DNA of 64,000 bases from Sphingomonas sp. Root720 (GTDB taxonomy: Bacteria; Pseudomonadota; Alphaproteobacteria; Sphingomonadales; Sphingomonadaceae): NCBI RefSeq assembly GCF_001428605.1, contig NZ_LMID01000010.1, positions 289,195 through 353,194 of the forward strand, in the 5' to 3' direction. Positions 42,823-55,475 of this stretch are shown here, piece by piece. Both the position numbers and the translations under genes were made by a program. Each line of letters begins with the position of its first letter. Positions within the stretch are counted from its first letter, which is position 1. Below the pieces are notes generated by a model that did not search any database, had not been told where the DNA came from, and worked only from the letters and a program-made list of their open reading frames with translations.

Positions 42823-44037
42823 ATGATGGCGATGCTGCTGATCGCCTATACGCTCAACTTCATCGACCGGCAGATCATCGGCATCCTCGCTGTGCCGATC
42901 AAGACGGACCTCCAGCTCAGCGACGCGCAGCTCGGCCTGATGGGCGGACTCGCCTTCGCGCTGTTCTACACCGGGCTCGGGATCCCGATCGCGATGCTGG
43001 CCGACCGCCGCGACCGTTCGAAGATCATGACCGCCGCGCTCGCGGTGTGGAGCCTGATGACCGCGCTGTGCGGCTTGGCCCAGAATTTCTGGCAGCTTTT
43101 CGCCTGCCGGCTCGGCGTCGGCGTCGGCGAGGCGGGCGGCGTGGCGCCCGCCTACACGCTGATCGCCGACATCTTCCCACCCGAAAGGCGCGCGCGGGCG
43201 CTGGCGCTCTATTCGTTCGGCATCCCGATCGGCAGCGCCACCGGCATCGTCTTCGGCGGGGTCATCGCCACCTTGATCGACTGGCGGTCGGCCTTCTTCA
43301 TCGTCGGCGCGCTCGGCCTGCTGCTCGCGCCCGTCTTCCGCAAATATGTCCGCGATCCGCGCGGCGACAGGCCCGTCACGGCCCAAGCCGTCAGCCTGCG
43401 CACCGTCCTCGCCACCCTGCTGGCCAAGCCGAGCTTCTGGCTGCTCAGCCTCGGCGCGGCCTGTTCGTCGATGATGGGCTATGGGCTGTTCTTCTGGCTC
43501 CCGAGCTTCTTCGTCCGCAGCTTCGGCATCAGCCTGCTCGACGCTTCGCTGGGCTATGGCGCGATCCTGCTCGTCGCCGGACTCGCCGGCATCTGGATCG
43601 GCGGCGCCCTGTCGGACCGGCTGGCCACGCGCTCGAAGGGCTATTACGCGCTCGTCCCGGCGCTGGCCTTCGTCGGCACCATCCCCTTCTACGCGCTCGG
43701 CATCTCGGCCCATTCCCTGGTCGCCAGCCTGCTGCTGCTGCTCGTTCCCACAGCGCTCGGCCTCGTCTGGCTCGGTCCGGTCATCGCCGCGGTCCAGGCG
43801 GTGGTGCCCGCGCCGATGCGCTCGACCACCTCGGCGATCTTCCTGTTCGTCAACAACCTGATCGGCATCGGCATCGGCACCCCGGCGATCGGCTGGATCT
43901 CCGATCATCTCAAGGTCCGATATGGCGACGAGGCGCTGCGCTACGCGATCCTGTCGGGCACCGGCTTCTACGTCCTCGCGACGGCCTTCCTGCTGCTCGC
44001 CGCGTGGCGCCTGCCGCGCGACTGGCACCGGGGCTGA
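42823..44037 (+). CDS. MFS transporter (spinster-like)
   Basis: This 404-residue protein has twelve hydrophobic segments. The N-terminal YTLNFIDRQIIGILAVPIKTDLQLSD and GLGIPIAMLADRRDRSKIM (by ends) carry the DRQ and loop 2-3 motifs of the spinster-like MFS family. The first ATG at 42823 lies immediately at the first helix, so up to about 20 residues may precede it if a rare start is used; no ribosome-binding site is clear. It follows the TonB receptor by 56 nt and probably imports the product of the exported hydrolase across the inner membrane. Confidence 0.87.
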   Translation: MMAMLLIAYTLNFIDRQIIGILAVPIKTDLQLSDAQLGLMGGLAFALFYTGLGIPIAMLADRRDRSKIMTAALAVWSLMTALCGLAQNFWQLFACRLGVGVGEAGGVAPAYTLIADIFPPERRARALALYSFGIPIGSATGIVFGGVIATLIDWRSAFFIVGALGLLLAPVFRKYVRDPRGDRPVTAQAVSLRTVLATLLAKPSFWLLSLGAACSSMMGYGLFFWLPSFFVRSFGISLLDASLGYGAILLVAGLAGIWIGGALSDRLATRSKGYYALVPALAFVGTIPFYALGISAHSLVASLLLLLVPTALGLVWLGPVIAAVQAVVPAPMRSTTSAIFLFVNNLIGIGIGTPAIGWISDHLKVRYGDEALRYAILSGTGFYVLATAFLLLAAWRLPRDWHRG

Positions 44038-44040
44038 CGC

Positions 44041-44958
44041 TCAGAAGCTGTAGACCAGCGAGGCGCGAGACACGGTATCGGTCCGCTTCTGGTCGGGCGG
44101 CGCATCGCGTTCATACTGGACGTTATAGGACAGCCGCCCCTTGAGCGGGCCGAACAGCAGCGTCTCGATCGAGGTGGTCGAGGCCGCGGTGGTATTGTCC
44201 TTCTGGACGTAGACCGCCAGCTCCTGGGCCAGCGTGACTCGTGTCCAGGGCGTCCACTTCAGGTTGAGGCCGCCGCGTCCGGCGATCCGCTGCTCGTCTG
44301 GCCCGCCGTCGTAGAAGCTCGTATATCGGAAAGCGGGGCCGGCATCGAATTCGAGCCGCATCCTCGGCGTGTTGACCGCCACGACACCCAGGCCAAGACC
44401 GGCCGTCAGCCGGTGCTCGTAGCCGAGGAAGCGGTCATGCTCATATTGGGTGAGGCCGAACGCATAATAGCTGGGGCTGATCTTGTAGCGCGGCTGCCAG
44501 GCAGCGACGGCACGCTCGGTGGTGGGCTGGCCATCGGTTTCCTGATAGTCGATCCGCAACGACATATCATGCTGCCAGTCCAGGCCGGAACGCTTCAGCT
44601 TCGCCCCGCCATAAAGGCCCAGCGTCCGCGAGTTGCCGGTCGACCAGCTACCGCCGAGCTCGAACTGCCCCGTCCACAGCGAGAAAAGGCCCGCCGAGGC
44701 GAGCCGCTCGCGCTCGGCATCGGCGTTCGCCTTTGCCTTGGCGGCAAGCTCCCGGTCATGGTCGGCGGTCATGGCGTCGATCTCGGCGGCGCTCTCCGGG
44801 TTGGTCCGCCTGGCGATCGCGACCACAGCGGCGATGGTCTGCGGTTCGTCGCTCGCCAGCGCCGCCTCGATCATCGCCCGCACCGCGTCGGGAAGGGGTG
44901 CCGCCACCGCGGGGCTGCCCGCAGCCATTGCCACCGTTGCCCAGATGATGCGCTTCAT
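44041..44958 (-). CDS. DUF481 outer-membrane-like protein
   Basis: This 305-residue protein has a signal peptide (MKRIIWATVAMAAGSPAVAAP) and a helical Ala/Glu/Lys-rich stretch (about residues 25-95), then a DUF481 beta-barrel domain with FELGGSWSTGNSRTLGLYGGAKL and RLSYNVQYERDAPP (first by ends) ending in an aromatic residue (SLVYSF). DUF481 proteins (YdiY-like) are acid-induced or uncharacterised outer membrane proteins. I use the ATG at 44958 because the GGAGG site sits too close to the preceding ATG. It is convergent with the MFS gene. Confidence 0.84.
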   Translation of the reverse strand: MKRIIWATVAMAAGSPAVAAPLPDAVRAMIEAALASDEPQTIAAVVAIARRTNPESAAEIDAMTADHDRELAAKAKANADAERERLASAGLFSLWTGQFELGGSWSTGNSRTLGLYGGAKLKRSGLDWQHDMSLRIDYQETDGQPTTERAVAAWQPRYKISPSYYAFGLTQYEHDRFLGYEHRLTAGLGLGVVAVNTPRMRLEFDAGPAFRYTSFYDGGPDEQRIAGRGGLNLKWTPWTRVTLAQELAVYVQKDNTTAASTTSIETLLFGPLKGRLSYNVQYERDAPPDQKRTDTVSRASLVYSF

Positions 44959-45074
44959 CATTCCTCCGCTTCGAAAACGGTGCTCCGCTACCATGATCCG
45001 CCTGAACGGCGCGCGACCACTTGGGGATTTCGGCGGATTTTTGGGCCGGGCCGTCCCGGCGGTGCTTCCTGTCG

Positions 45075-46817
45075 TCAGTTCGGCAAGGGCCACGGCCCCT
45101 TGCCGCCCTCCGCGATGAAGCGGTCGGTGCGCGTGGCGACGACCGGTAGCGGCACCGAACCCAGCGACAGGATCATGTCGTGGAAGGCACGGATGTCGAA
45201 CCTGCCGCCCAGTGCGGCCTCGGCACGGACGCGCTCCTTCTCGATCTGGAGCTGCCCGAGGTAATAGGACAGCGCCTGCCCCGGCCAGCCGATATAGCGA
45301 TCGACCTCGGTCGCGATCTCATGCTCGCTGAGCGCGCTGTTGTCCTTGAGAAAGGCGATCCCTTGCTCGCGGGTCCAGCCCTTGCTGTGGATGCCCGTGT
45401 CGATCACCAGCCGGGCGGCGCGCCACATCTGGTAGCTGAGCATGCCGAACCGCTCATAGGGCGTGTCGTACATCCCCATCTCGACGCCCAGCTTCTCGCA
45501 ATAGAGCGCCCAGCCTTCGCCATAGGCAGAGACGTAGGTGTAGCGCCGCCAGTCGGGCCGGTCCTCATTCTCGGCCGCCATCGAGGTTTGCCAGCTATGG
45601 CCAGGCGCCGACTCGTGGAGGGTCAGTGCGGTCAACTGGAACAGCGGGCGCGACGGCAGGTCGTAGGTGTTGAGTAGATAACGGTCCGGTCCGCCCCGCC
45701 CGGCGGTATAATAGGGCGCGATGTCGTCTGGGACCGGCACGATCCCGAAGCGGCCGCGTGGCATGCGGCCGAACCATTGGGCCGCGCGCCCGTCGAAGCG
45801 CTTCGCGGTCCAGGCGGCTCGATCGAGCAACTGCTGCGGCGTCTTCACGTAAAATTGCGGGTCGGTGCGCAGGAAGCGGAGGAAGGCGGGGAAATCGCCC
45901 GCGAACTTCACCTCCTTCATGATCGCGTCCATCTGGGCGCGGATCTTCGCGACCTCGGCGAGGCCGATGCGGTGGATCTCCTCAGGCGGCAGGTCGAGCG
46001 TCGTGTAGGCGCGGATCTGGGCGCGATAATAGGCCTTGCCGTCAGGCCACCCCTCGGCAGCCAGTCCTTCGCGCAGGCGCGGCAGATAGTCCTTGCGCAT
46101 GAAGGCGAGCAGTTCGGCATAAGCGGGGATGATCCGATCGCGGATCAGCACCTCGGCCTCGGCGCGAAGCTCTTCCCGGCGCGCCGCCGGGATCGTGGCG
46201 GGGAGCGCCTCGAACGGCTCGAACCACAGCGTATCGCGCGGGGATTTCGCCTCGGCGATCATCGCGATCGATTGTTCCCGCCCGGCCATGATGATCTTCG
46301 GCGGCGTGAAGCCGCGCTTGAGCCCGGCGCGCATATTGGCGGCGTTCTGCGCGAAATAGCGCGGAATGTCGGCCATCATCGACAGCATCGCGCGGGCATC
46401 CGCCTCGCTCCGGATCGGCTGGCGCGCATAATAGCCGAGATCGGCCCAGAAGCTGCTGTCAGAGTTGAGCGGCTTCTCGAAATCGCGGAAACGCTGGGCG
46501 TCGAGCAGCGTCTCGATCTGCGCGCGGTAGACGCCGTAATCCTCCTGCTTGTCCGGCGAGAGGTCGGCGGGTCGGATCGCGTCGAGCGCTTTCAGCGTCT
46601 CGGTCCAGGTGGCGAGCCGAGCCTGCTGGCTGCTCGGGCTTTCATCCGGAAGATGCCTGGGGATGCCGCCCTTGTTCGACTCCTCGCTCTGGAAGCTCTG
46701 CTGTCGCCAGGCCCATTCCTTCGCGCTCAGCGCGTCGAAGCGGTCGTCGACGGGGTTGGCAAAGGCCGGGGTGCCGATGAAGATCGCGGCAGCGGCGACT
46801 ATCTTGAGCAGGTACAT
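45075..46817 (-). CDS. DUF885 metallopeptidase-like exported protein
   Basis: This 580-residue protein has a signal peptide (MYLLKIVAAAAIF to AFAN) and the DUF885 fold, with LTLHESAPGHSWQTSMA (a HExxxxH-type metal motif) and YGEGWALYCEKLGVEMGMY. DUF885 proteins resemble M1/M32-type zinc peptidases and often occur as exported peptidases. The long upstream open frame reads through a REP-like pair and is excluded by the signal peptide start at 46817. It neighbours two peptide-binding lipoprotein genes on the opposite strand, which may hint at peptide use. Confidence 0.88.
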   Translation of the reverse strand: MYLLKIVAAAAIFIGTPAFANPVDDRFDALSAKEWAWRQQSFQSEESNKGGIPRHLPDESPSSQQARLATWTETLKALDAIRPADLSPDKQEDYGVYRAQIETLLDAQRFRDFEKPLNSDSSFWADLGYYARQPIRSEADARAMLSMMADIPRYFAQNAANMRAGLKRGFTPPKIIMAGREQSIAMIAEAKSPRDTLWFEPFEALPATIPAARREELRAEAEVLIRDRIIPAYAELLAFMRKDYLPRLREGLAAEGWPDGKAYYRAQIRAYTTLDLPPEEIHRIGLAEVAKIRAQMDAIMKEVKFAGDFPAFLRFLRTDPQFYVKTPQQLLDRAAWTAKRFDGRAAQWFGRMPRGRFGIVPVPDDIAPYYTAGRGGPDRYLLNTYDLPSRPLFQLTALTLHESAPGHSWQTSMAAENEDRPDWRRYTYVSAYGEGWALYCEKLGVEMGMYDTPYERFGMLSYQMWRAARLVIDTGIHSKGWTREQGIAFLKDNSALSEHEIATEVDRYIGWPGQALSYYLGQLQIEKERVRAEAALGGRFDIRAFHDMILSLGSVPLPVVATRTDRFIAEGGKGPWPLPN

Positions 46818-46869
46818 GATGCCAATGTGGCAAATCCCCGCCCCGCTCGCCAGCGCAGTAATCTGCCGC

Positions 46870-46943
46870 GACCCCGGCGAAAGCCGGCTCTCCCTTTCTC
46901 GAAGGCGAAAGGACGGGGATATCCCGGCTTTCGCTGGGATGCC
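46870..46943. repeat. paired REP-like element
   Basis: Two inverted copies face each other: ccccggcgaaagccgg (46872-46887) and cccggctttcgctggg (46923-46938). They form a long-range inverted repeat in the divergent gap between the DUF885 and the substrate-binding protein genes. Confidence 0.65.
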
Positions 46944-46993
46944 GGGAAAAGGGGTTGAGCCATACGGCCCTATCGGGCCACATCGCGTTACCG

Positions 46994-48523
46994 ATGCATC
47001 GCCTGCTCCTTCCCCTGCTCCTGCTGCTGGCCGCCTGCCATGACGGGCCGCGCGCACCGCTGCCGCGGGATCGGCTGATCCGGCTCGCGGATGACGAGGT
47101 GAAGACGCTCGATCCGCAGAAATCCTCGGACCTCGCGACGATCCGCATCGGCCAGGACCAGTTCGAGGGGCTGACCCGGATGAACGGCGAGGGCCGCGCC
47201 GAACCCGGCCTCGCGAGCGGCTGGACCGTCTCTCCGAACGGACTCCTGTGGCGTTTTCCGCTACGCCCCGATCTGCGCTTCTCGGACGGAACGCCGATCA
47301 CCGCAGCCGTCTTCGTCCATGTCTTCGCACGGCTGCGGGACGCGGCGACCGCCTCCCCCAATGCCGCCCTGTTCGCCGACATCGACCGGATCGACGTCGA
47401 AGGGCGGACGGCCGTCGTCCGGCTGCGCGCCCCGATGCCGTCGCTGCCGCAGCTGCTCGCGCTGCCTTCGCTGGCGGCGCTGCCGATGCACCGGATCGCC
47501 CGGGCCGGCGACGGATGGACGGCCGAGCGGCCGCTGGTGACCTCGGGCCCCTATCGGCTCGTGGAGTGGCGTCTCAACGAACGGCTGCGGCTCGATCGCA
47601 ATCCCCGCTGGCATGGCGGCAAGGCGCCGATCGCCGGGGTCGAATGGCGCCCGGTCACCGACCGGCTGACCGCGCTGCGCAGCTTCGTCGCGGGAGAAGC
47701 CGACGTGGCCAGCGACTTTCCGCCGACCCGCGCCGCCTGGATCGGGGCGCAGCGGCCGGGCACCGCGCATGTCGCCCCGTTCAACGGCAGCTATTATTTT
47801 GCCTTCAACACCACCCGTCCTCCCTTCGACGACGTCCGCATCCGCCGCGCCCTGTCGCTGGCGGTCGACCGGCCGTGGATCGCCGAAGCGCTGATCGGGC
47901 TGGGAACCCGGCCGGCCTGGGGCGTGGTTCCGCCGGCGGTTGCGGGCGAGCCCGGCGCCTATCGCCCGGCCTGGGCGGCGTGGCGCAAGGAGAAGAGGCT
48001 GGCGGCGGCGCGACGGCTGCTCGCTGACGCCGGCTACGGTCCCCGTCGCCCGCTCGGCTTCGACATTCGCTTCAACAGCGATGCCGATCATCGCCGGGTC
48101 GCGGTGGCGCTGGCGGCGATGTGGCGGCCGCTGGGGGTCGAGGCGCATCTGCTCAACAGCGAATCCTCGCTGCATTTCGCCAGCCTGCGGCGCCGCGACT
48201 TCGCCTTCGCGCGCTCGGGCTGGATCGGCGACGTGGCGGCGCCCGAGAACTATCTGGCCGTCCATCGGTCGGACGCGGGAACGATCAATTATTCGGGCTA
48301 TGCCAGCCCCGCCTTCGACCGCGCGCTCGACCGGGCGATGGCGACCGCCGACCCTGCTGGCCGCGCCCGGGCCATGCGCGTGGCCGAGGCGATCCTGGTC
48401 GAGGATGCGCCGCTGATCCCGCTTTATCATTATGTCAGCCGCGCGCTGGTTGCCCCGAGGGTCGCGGGCTGGCACGACAATGCCTCGAACACCCACCCGA
48501 GTTGGACGTTGAGCCTGAAATGA
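46994..48523 (+). CDS. extracellular solute-binding lipoprotein (SBP_bac_5), copy 1
   Basis: This 509-residue protein has a lipoprotein signal with Cys15 in [11 protein letters not shown] and an SBP_bac_5 (OppA/DppA-like) domain. Segments include [31 protein letters not shown] and [29 protein letters not shown] (by ends), [18 protein letters not shown] and [21 protein letters not shown]. It should bind peptides, opines or similar cargo in the periplasm. The start at 46994 sits on the lipobox. A second, diverged copy overlaps its stop by 4 nt; no ABC permease or ATPase is adjacent. Confidence 0.9.
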   Translation: MHRLLLPLLLLLAACHDGPRAPLPRDRLIRLADDEVKTLDPQKSSDLATIRIGQDQFEGLTRMNGEGRAEPGLASGWTVSPNGLLWRFPLRPDLRFSDGTPITAAVFVHVFARLRDAATASPNAALFADIDRIDVEGRTAVVRLRAPMPSLPQLLALPSLAALPMHRIARAGDGWTAERPLVTSGPYRLVEWRLNERLRLDRNPRWHGGKAPIAGVEWRPVTDRLTALRSFVAGEADVASDFPPTRAAWIGAQRPGTAHVAPFNGSYYFAFNTTRPPFDDVRIRRALSLAVDRPWIAEALIGLGTRPAWGVVPPAVAGEPGAYRPAWAAWRKEKRLAAARRLLADAGYGPRRPLGFDIRFNSDADHRRVAVALAAMWRPLGVEAHLLNSESSLHFASLRRRDFAFARSGWIGDVAAPENYLAVHRSDAGTINYSGYASPAFDRALDRAMATADPAGRARAMRVAEAILVEDAPLIPLYHYVSRALVAPRVAGWHDNASNTHPSWTLSLK

Positions 48524-50007
48524 TACGGCCCACCCTGATCGCGCTTTCCACCGCGCTGCTGCTCACCGGCTGCGGCGGCGGCGATGGCGGCGGACAGGTC
48601 GCGGTCAGCGTGATCGGGCGCGAGACGCGAATGCGCGATCCGGCCTCGGTCCTTCCGCGCCAGGCCGATGCCGCGCTGCTCGGCGCTGTCGCGCAGGGTC
48701 TGGTACGGCTCGACGCGGCCGCGCAGGTCGAACCCGGCCTCGCGATCCGCTGGGCGATCTCCGACGACGGGCTCTATTATACCTTCCGGCTCGACCGGGA
48801 GCTCGCCGAGGCCGACCGGGTCGCCGCTCAGCTCCGCCGCCTCATCCGCCGCTATCACGAAGCGGCGCCCGGCGTTCGGATCGACGCGGTGCGCGAGATC
48901 GTGGCGGTGACCCCCGAGGTCATCGAAATCCGCCTGTCGGCGCCCCGGCCCGAACTGCTGGCGCTGCTGGCCGGTCCCGCCTATGCGCTGCCCGCCGGCG
49001 GCGGCACCGGCCCGCTGCTCGTCGACGGCTCGGTCGGACGGCTCACCACGCTGCGACCCAAACCCGGCGACGGTAATATCGAGGACGAGCGGGTGAAGGC
49101 CTTCGCCCGCCGCCGCATCCATCTGCGCGGAGAGCGGGCGGCTCTGGCGGTCGCGCGCTTCGCCCGGGGCGACAGCCAGCTCGTCACCGGCGGCGGCTAT
49201 AACGATTATATCTACATCCGGCTGGCCGGCATTCCGCCGCGCAGCGTGCAGATCGATCCCGCCAACGGGCTGTTCGGCTTCCGGGTCGCACGGCCGAGCC
49301 CGGCGATGATGGCGGCGGAAATCCGCCAGGCTCTGTCCATGTCGCTCGACCGCGAGGCGCTGGGGTCCGCGCTCGGAGCGAGCGGCTGGCGGCCGACCCA
49401 GGCGATCCTGCCGCCCGGCCTCACAGACCTCGCCGAACCGAGCCGTCCCTTCTGGGCCCAGGCCTTCGCCAATGTCCGCGGATCGGATCGGCAAGCCTTC
49501 GAGGCGCGGGTCCAGACGGCACGGCGGATCGTCGGCATCTGGCGGAGCCAGCATGGCGGCGACGAGCCGGTGCGGATCGCCGTCGCCATGCCCGAGGGGC
49601 CCGGCTCCGCCATCCTGTTCACGGCGATCCGTCGGCAATGGCGGATGATCGGCGTCGACGCCGAGCGGGTCGGTCCGCGCGCTGCCGCCGACCTGCGCCT
49701 GATCGACGAGGTCGCCGTCGCCGACCAAGCCGACTGGTATCTCGCCCATTTCCTCTGCACCCAAGGGCTCCCCTGCAGCGAGGAGGCCGACCAGGTCTTC
49801 GATCTCGCGCGGTCGGCAACCGATCCCGCGCGGCGTGCGCATCTTATCGCCGAGGTCGAGCAGCGGCTTGCCGCGATCGCTCCGTTCATCCCGATCGCGC
49901 AGCCGCTGCGCTGGTCGCTGGCCGCGCCCGGCCTGAACGGTTTCCAGCTCAATGCCCGTGCGGTTCACCCCCTGGCGCCGTTGGTGGGGAACCAAAATGG
50001 TCGTTGA
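48520..50007 (+). CDS. extracellular solute-binding lipoprotein (SBP_bac_5-like), copy 2, divergent
   Basis: This 495-residue protein has a lipobox with Cys18 in [13 protein letters not shown]. It aligns in plan with its upstream neighbour ([22 protein letters not shown] and [20 protein letters not shown], both by ends), but it is shorter in the core and much more diverged. The start ATG at 48520 overlaps the stop of copy 1 (ATGA). The pair reads as a tandem duplication followed by specialisation, possibly a heteromeric or scaffolding form, because no transport genes accompany them. Confidence 0.85.
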   Translation: MIRPTLIALSTALLLTGCGGGDGGGQVAVSVIGRETRMRDPASVLPRQADAALLGAVAQGLVRLDAAAQVEPGLAIRWAISDDGLYYTFRLDRELAEADRVAAQLRRLIRRYHEAAPGVRIDAVREIVAVTPEVIEIRLSAPRPELLALLAGPAYALPAGGGTGPLLVDGSVGRLTTLRPKPGDGNIEDERVKAFARRRIHLRGERAALAVARFARGDSQLVTGGGYNDYIYIRLAGIPPRSVQIDPANGLFGFRVARPSPAMMAAEIRQALSMSLDREALGSALGASGWRPTQAILPPGLTDLAEPSRPFWAQAFANVRGSDRQAFEARVQTARRIVGIWRSQHGGDEPVRIAVAMPEGPGSAILFTAIRRQWRMIGVDAERVGPRAAADLRLIDEVAVADQADWYLAHFLCTQGLPCSEEADQVFDLARSATDPARRAHLIAEVEQRLAAIAPFIPIAQPLRWSLAAPGLNGFQLNARAVHPLAPLVGNQNGR

Positions 50008-50042
50008 TGCGATCAGACGGCACGGATTTCGGAGATGATCGC

Positions 50043-50486
50043 ATGAGACGCCCCACCACGGTCGATTTCGACAGCCTCACGGACCGGTTACCCGGCATGG
50101 GCAACGACCCGGCCTCGGTGCGCCGCCGGGTCGAGGCGATGGAGGGCCTGCTCGAACGGATGTTCGTCCTGCCGGGGCTGAACAAGCCCGTCGGCCTCGA
50201 CGTGCTGCTCGATCTGATCCCCGTGGTAGGCCCGGCGATCGGCGCGGTGATGGGCAGCTGGCTGGTCTGGGAAGCCCGCAATCTCGGCATGACGAAGTGG
50301 CAGATGACCCGGATGTTCGGCAATGTCGGCGTCGACCTGCTGCTGGGTGCCATCCCGTGGATCGGGGCGATTCCCGATTTCTTCTTCCGGTCCAACAGCC
50401 GCAACCTGAAACTGATCAAGCGGCACCTCGACCGCCACCACCCGGCGAGCGCGACGATCGAAGGCGGGGTCGTCGCGCGGCGGTGA
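50043..50486 (+). CDS. DUF4112 membrane protein
   Basis: This 147-residue protein has the DUF4112 signature LDVLLDLIPVVGPAIGAVMGSWLVWEARNLGMTKWQMTRMFGNVGVDLLLGAIPWIGAIPDFFFRSNSRNLKLI (described by ends, residues about 54-124), with two re-entrant or membrane segments. Function is unknown. The start at 50043 has GGAG eight nt upstream; an ATG at 50007 overlaps the preceding stop by 1 nt and would add 12 residues. Confidence 0.85.
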   Translation: MRRPTTVDFDSLTDRLPGMGNDPASVRRRVEAMEGLLERMFVLPGLNKPVGLDVLLDLIPVVGPAIGAVMGSWLVWEARNLGMTKWQMTRMFGNVGVDLLLGAIPWIGAIPDFFFRSNSRNLKLIKRHLDRHHPASATIEGGVVARR

Positions 50487-50567
50487 CGATCATCGTCATC
50501 CAGGTGGCGTCTCGCGGCAGGCGGGATGGGCCGACCCCTTGCCTCCGTCGAGGCTGAAGCAACGAGA

Positions 50568-51329
50568 CTATACGCGCTTTCGCGCGTCGGCGATCGCCTG
50601 CTTGAGCGCGTCATAGCCGACCGCGCCCTTCAACATCTGCCCGTTCACCACGAAAGTGGGCGTTGCCAGCGCGTCGTCGATCCGGCCCGCCAGCTCCATG
50701 TTCCTGTGCAGCTCAGCCGTCACCTCGGGACCCTCGATGTCGCGCTGGACCTTCGCCAGATCGAGCTTCATCGACCGAAGCACCATCGACACCTTGGCGC
50801 CGTCCGGCCGGCCGGCGGCGAACATGCGTTCGTGGAAAGTGCGGAAGGCGCCCTGCCGTGCCGCCGCGAGGCCCGCCTTGGCGGCGATCTCGCTGCCGGG
50901 ACCCAGGATCGGGATTTCGCGCCAGACGACCTTCAGCTTGGGGTCGTCGGCAATCAGCCGATCGATGTCGGGCAGGCTCGACCGGCAATAGCCACAGGCA
51001 TAATCGGTGAACATGACGAGGGTTACGTCGCCGTTGCGGTCGCCGGCCCATGCCGATTCATACGGCGTCTCGAGCGCAGCTTTGTTGGCCGCATAGGCAT
51101 CCTTGCTCTGCCTCTCGCGCAGCTTGTCGATCGCCTGCGGGATGATCTCGGGATGGGCGAGAATATAGTCGCGCACGACCATCTCGATCCGCGCCTTGTC
51201 GGCGGGACGTTCAGGCGCGCGCATTCGCTGCGCCAGCATCGCGGCCCCGATACCGATCAGGATGGCGGAGCCCGCGCCGACGGTCGCGGCAATGCGCCGG
51301 TGGCGGATCATGAAATCTCGAATCATCAT
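50568..51329 (-). CDS. DsbA/Com1-like thiol-disulfide oxidoreductase
   Basis: This 253-residue protein has an N-terminal membrane anchor or signal (about 12-34), a leading helical stretch (PEIIPQAIDKLRERQSKDAYAAN by ends) typical of Com1-like DsbA proteins, and a thioredoxin domain with CGYC at 112-115 and the cis-proline segment ATPTFVVNG. It likely oxidises or isomerises disulfides in the envelope. Its stop region is free, while its start overlaps the M48 protease stop by 4 nt, so it is coupled to the upstream protease gene. Confidence 0.9.
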   Translation of the reverse strand: MMIRDFMIRHRRIAATVGAGSAILIGIGAAMLAQRMRAPERPADKARIEMVVRDYILAHPEIIPQAIDKLRERQSKDAYAANKAALETPYESAWAGDRNGDVTLVMFTDYACGYCRSSLPDIDRLIADDPKLKVVWREIPILGPGSEIAAKAGLAAARQGAFRTFHERMFAAGRPDGAKVSMVLRSMKLDLAKVQRDIEGPEVTAELHRNMELAGRIDDALATPTFVVNGQMLKGAVGYDALKQAIADARKRV

Positions 51330-52708
51330 TTCTTTCGCTGGCTTGCCGCAGCTCGCGCCGACAAGGCAATATCCTCGGCCCGGAGATAATCCGGGGTGCC
51401 GCGCGGAATCCGCGTCATCGCGGCCTCGGCGCTGATCATCGCCAGCTGATTGTTGCCGATCAGGGCGTAGCGTTCCGCCGTCGCAAGCTGCGCGCGCGGT
51501 TCGTCGCCGAGCCGCGCATAGGCCATGCCGAGCGTATACCAGGCGAACGGATTGTCGCGGTCCCGCGCGACCGCGACCTTGAGCACGTCGCGGGCTTCCT
51601 GAAGGTGCTCGGGGTCTTCGGTAGCGAGCAGGGCATGGCCGAGCAGCGCCGAGATCAGCGGGGACGAGCGCGATCCCTGGACCGCGATCCGCAGCGGCGC
51701 GATCGCCTCCTTCGGCTTGCCCGATTCGAGCAATATCTGGCCCTGCAGCTCGCGATAATAAGGATCCTTGGGGTCGGAGGCGACGAGCTTCTCGACCTCT
51801 TCGACGGCCTTGTCGGGATAGGCTCCGCGATGCCAGGCATAGGCGCGTGCATAATGGGCGGCGGCGCTCTGGTCGCTGTCGGGATATTTGCGCAGCGCCG
51901 TCGTCGGGTCGTCCATATAGCCGATCAGCTTGGCCTTGATCCGCTTGAACTTCGCATCGAGCGCCGGATCGGTCTTGTTGTTGTACGCCGGCGATTTCAT
52001 CACATCGCCCGTCAGCGTCGCTTCGCGTTCGCCGGACATCGGGTGGGTCTGCATGAAGGGATCGACCTCGGCATAGGTGGAGGCGTAGCGATATTCCTCC
52101 TTGCGCAGCTTCAGGAAGAAGCTGAGCATGCCCTTGCCGGAGATCCCGGCCTTGTTGAGGAAACCGACGCCCGCGGCGTCCGCGCTCGATTCCTGTACCC
52201 GGTTGAAAGCGAGGAACTTGCCCAGCGCGGCCTGCTGGCCCGCCATCATCACGCCCATGCCCGCCTCCGCCGACCCCGCCGCCATCGCGGCGGCGCCGAG
52301 CAGCAGCGACAGCAGGGTGATGCCGGTGGCACCCTGCGCGCCCTCGCCGAAGCGGATCACGTGGCCCCCGGTGATATGGCCGATCTCGTGCGCGATCACG
52401 CCCTGGATTTCGTTGGTGTTGTCGGCGGCCTCGATCAGTCCGCTATGGATATAGACCGCCTGCCCGCCGGCAACGAAGGCGTTGATCTCCTTGTCGCCGA
52501 TCAGGATGATGTCGACATTGCCGGGCTGGAGCCCCGCGGCAACGACGATCGGTGCCGATATTTCCTTGAGATAGGCCTCGGTCTCCGCATCGCGCAGGAT
52601 CGACTGGGCCATGACCGGCTGAGCGCCGAGCGCCAGCGCGAGCGCAGCGACCAGCAGCGCCCGCAGCATCCGGCCGAGCCGGCGGGTCGACAGGGCAACC
52701 ATATCCAT
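51326..52708 (-). CDS. M48 family metalloprotease with TPR repeats (BepA-like)
   Basis: This 460-residue exported protease has a signal peptide (about 1-34, ending VMAQ), a zinc motif HEIGH at 107-111 with a third ligand region ESSADAAGVGFL, and a C-terminal tetratricopeptide region (about 300-450) with YARAYAWHRGAYPDKAVEEV and FAWYTLGMAYARLGDEP. The plan is that of BepA (YfgC), which controls outer membrane protein assembly and lipopolysaccharide transport assembly. It is coupled to the DsbA-like gene, which suits disulfide control of LptD-type clients, though that link is inference. Confidence 0.92.
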   Translation of the reverse strand: MDMVALSTRRLGRMLRALLVAALALALGAQPVMAQSILRDAETEAYLKEISAPIVVAAGLQPGNVDIILIGDKEINAFVAGGQAVYIHSGLIEAADNTNEIQGVIAHEIGHITGGHVIRFGEGAQGATGITLLSLLLGAAAMAAGSAEAGMGVMMAGQQAALGKFLAFNRVQESSADAAGVGFLNKAGISGKGMLSFFLKLRKEEYRYASTYAEVDPFMQTHPMSGEREATLTGDVMKSPAYNNKTDPALDAKFKRIKAKLIGYMDDPTTALRKYPDSDQSAAAHYARAYAWHRGAYPDKAVEEVEKLVASDPKDPYYRELQGQILLESGKPKEAIAPLRIAVQGSRSSPLISALLGHALLATEDPEHLQEARDVLKVAVARDRDNPFAWYTLGMAYARLGDEPRAQLATAERYALIGNNQLAMISAEAAMTRIPRGTPDYLRAEDIALSARAAASQRKK

Positions 52709-52790
52709 GATCAGCCTTCCTCGCGCCGATCGCCTGAACCGCGCGTGAAGCGACGGGGCGGACCCTCTCGGGAAGGTCCGCCCCGCATGA

Positions 52791-55475
<2,685 letters not shown>

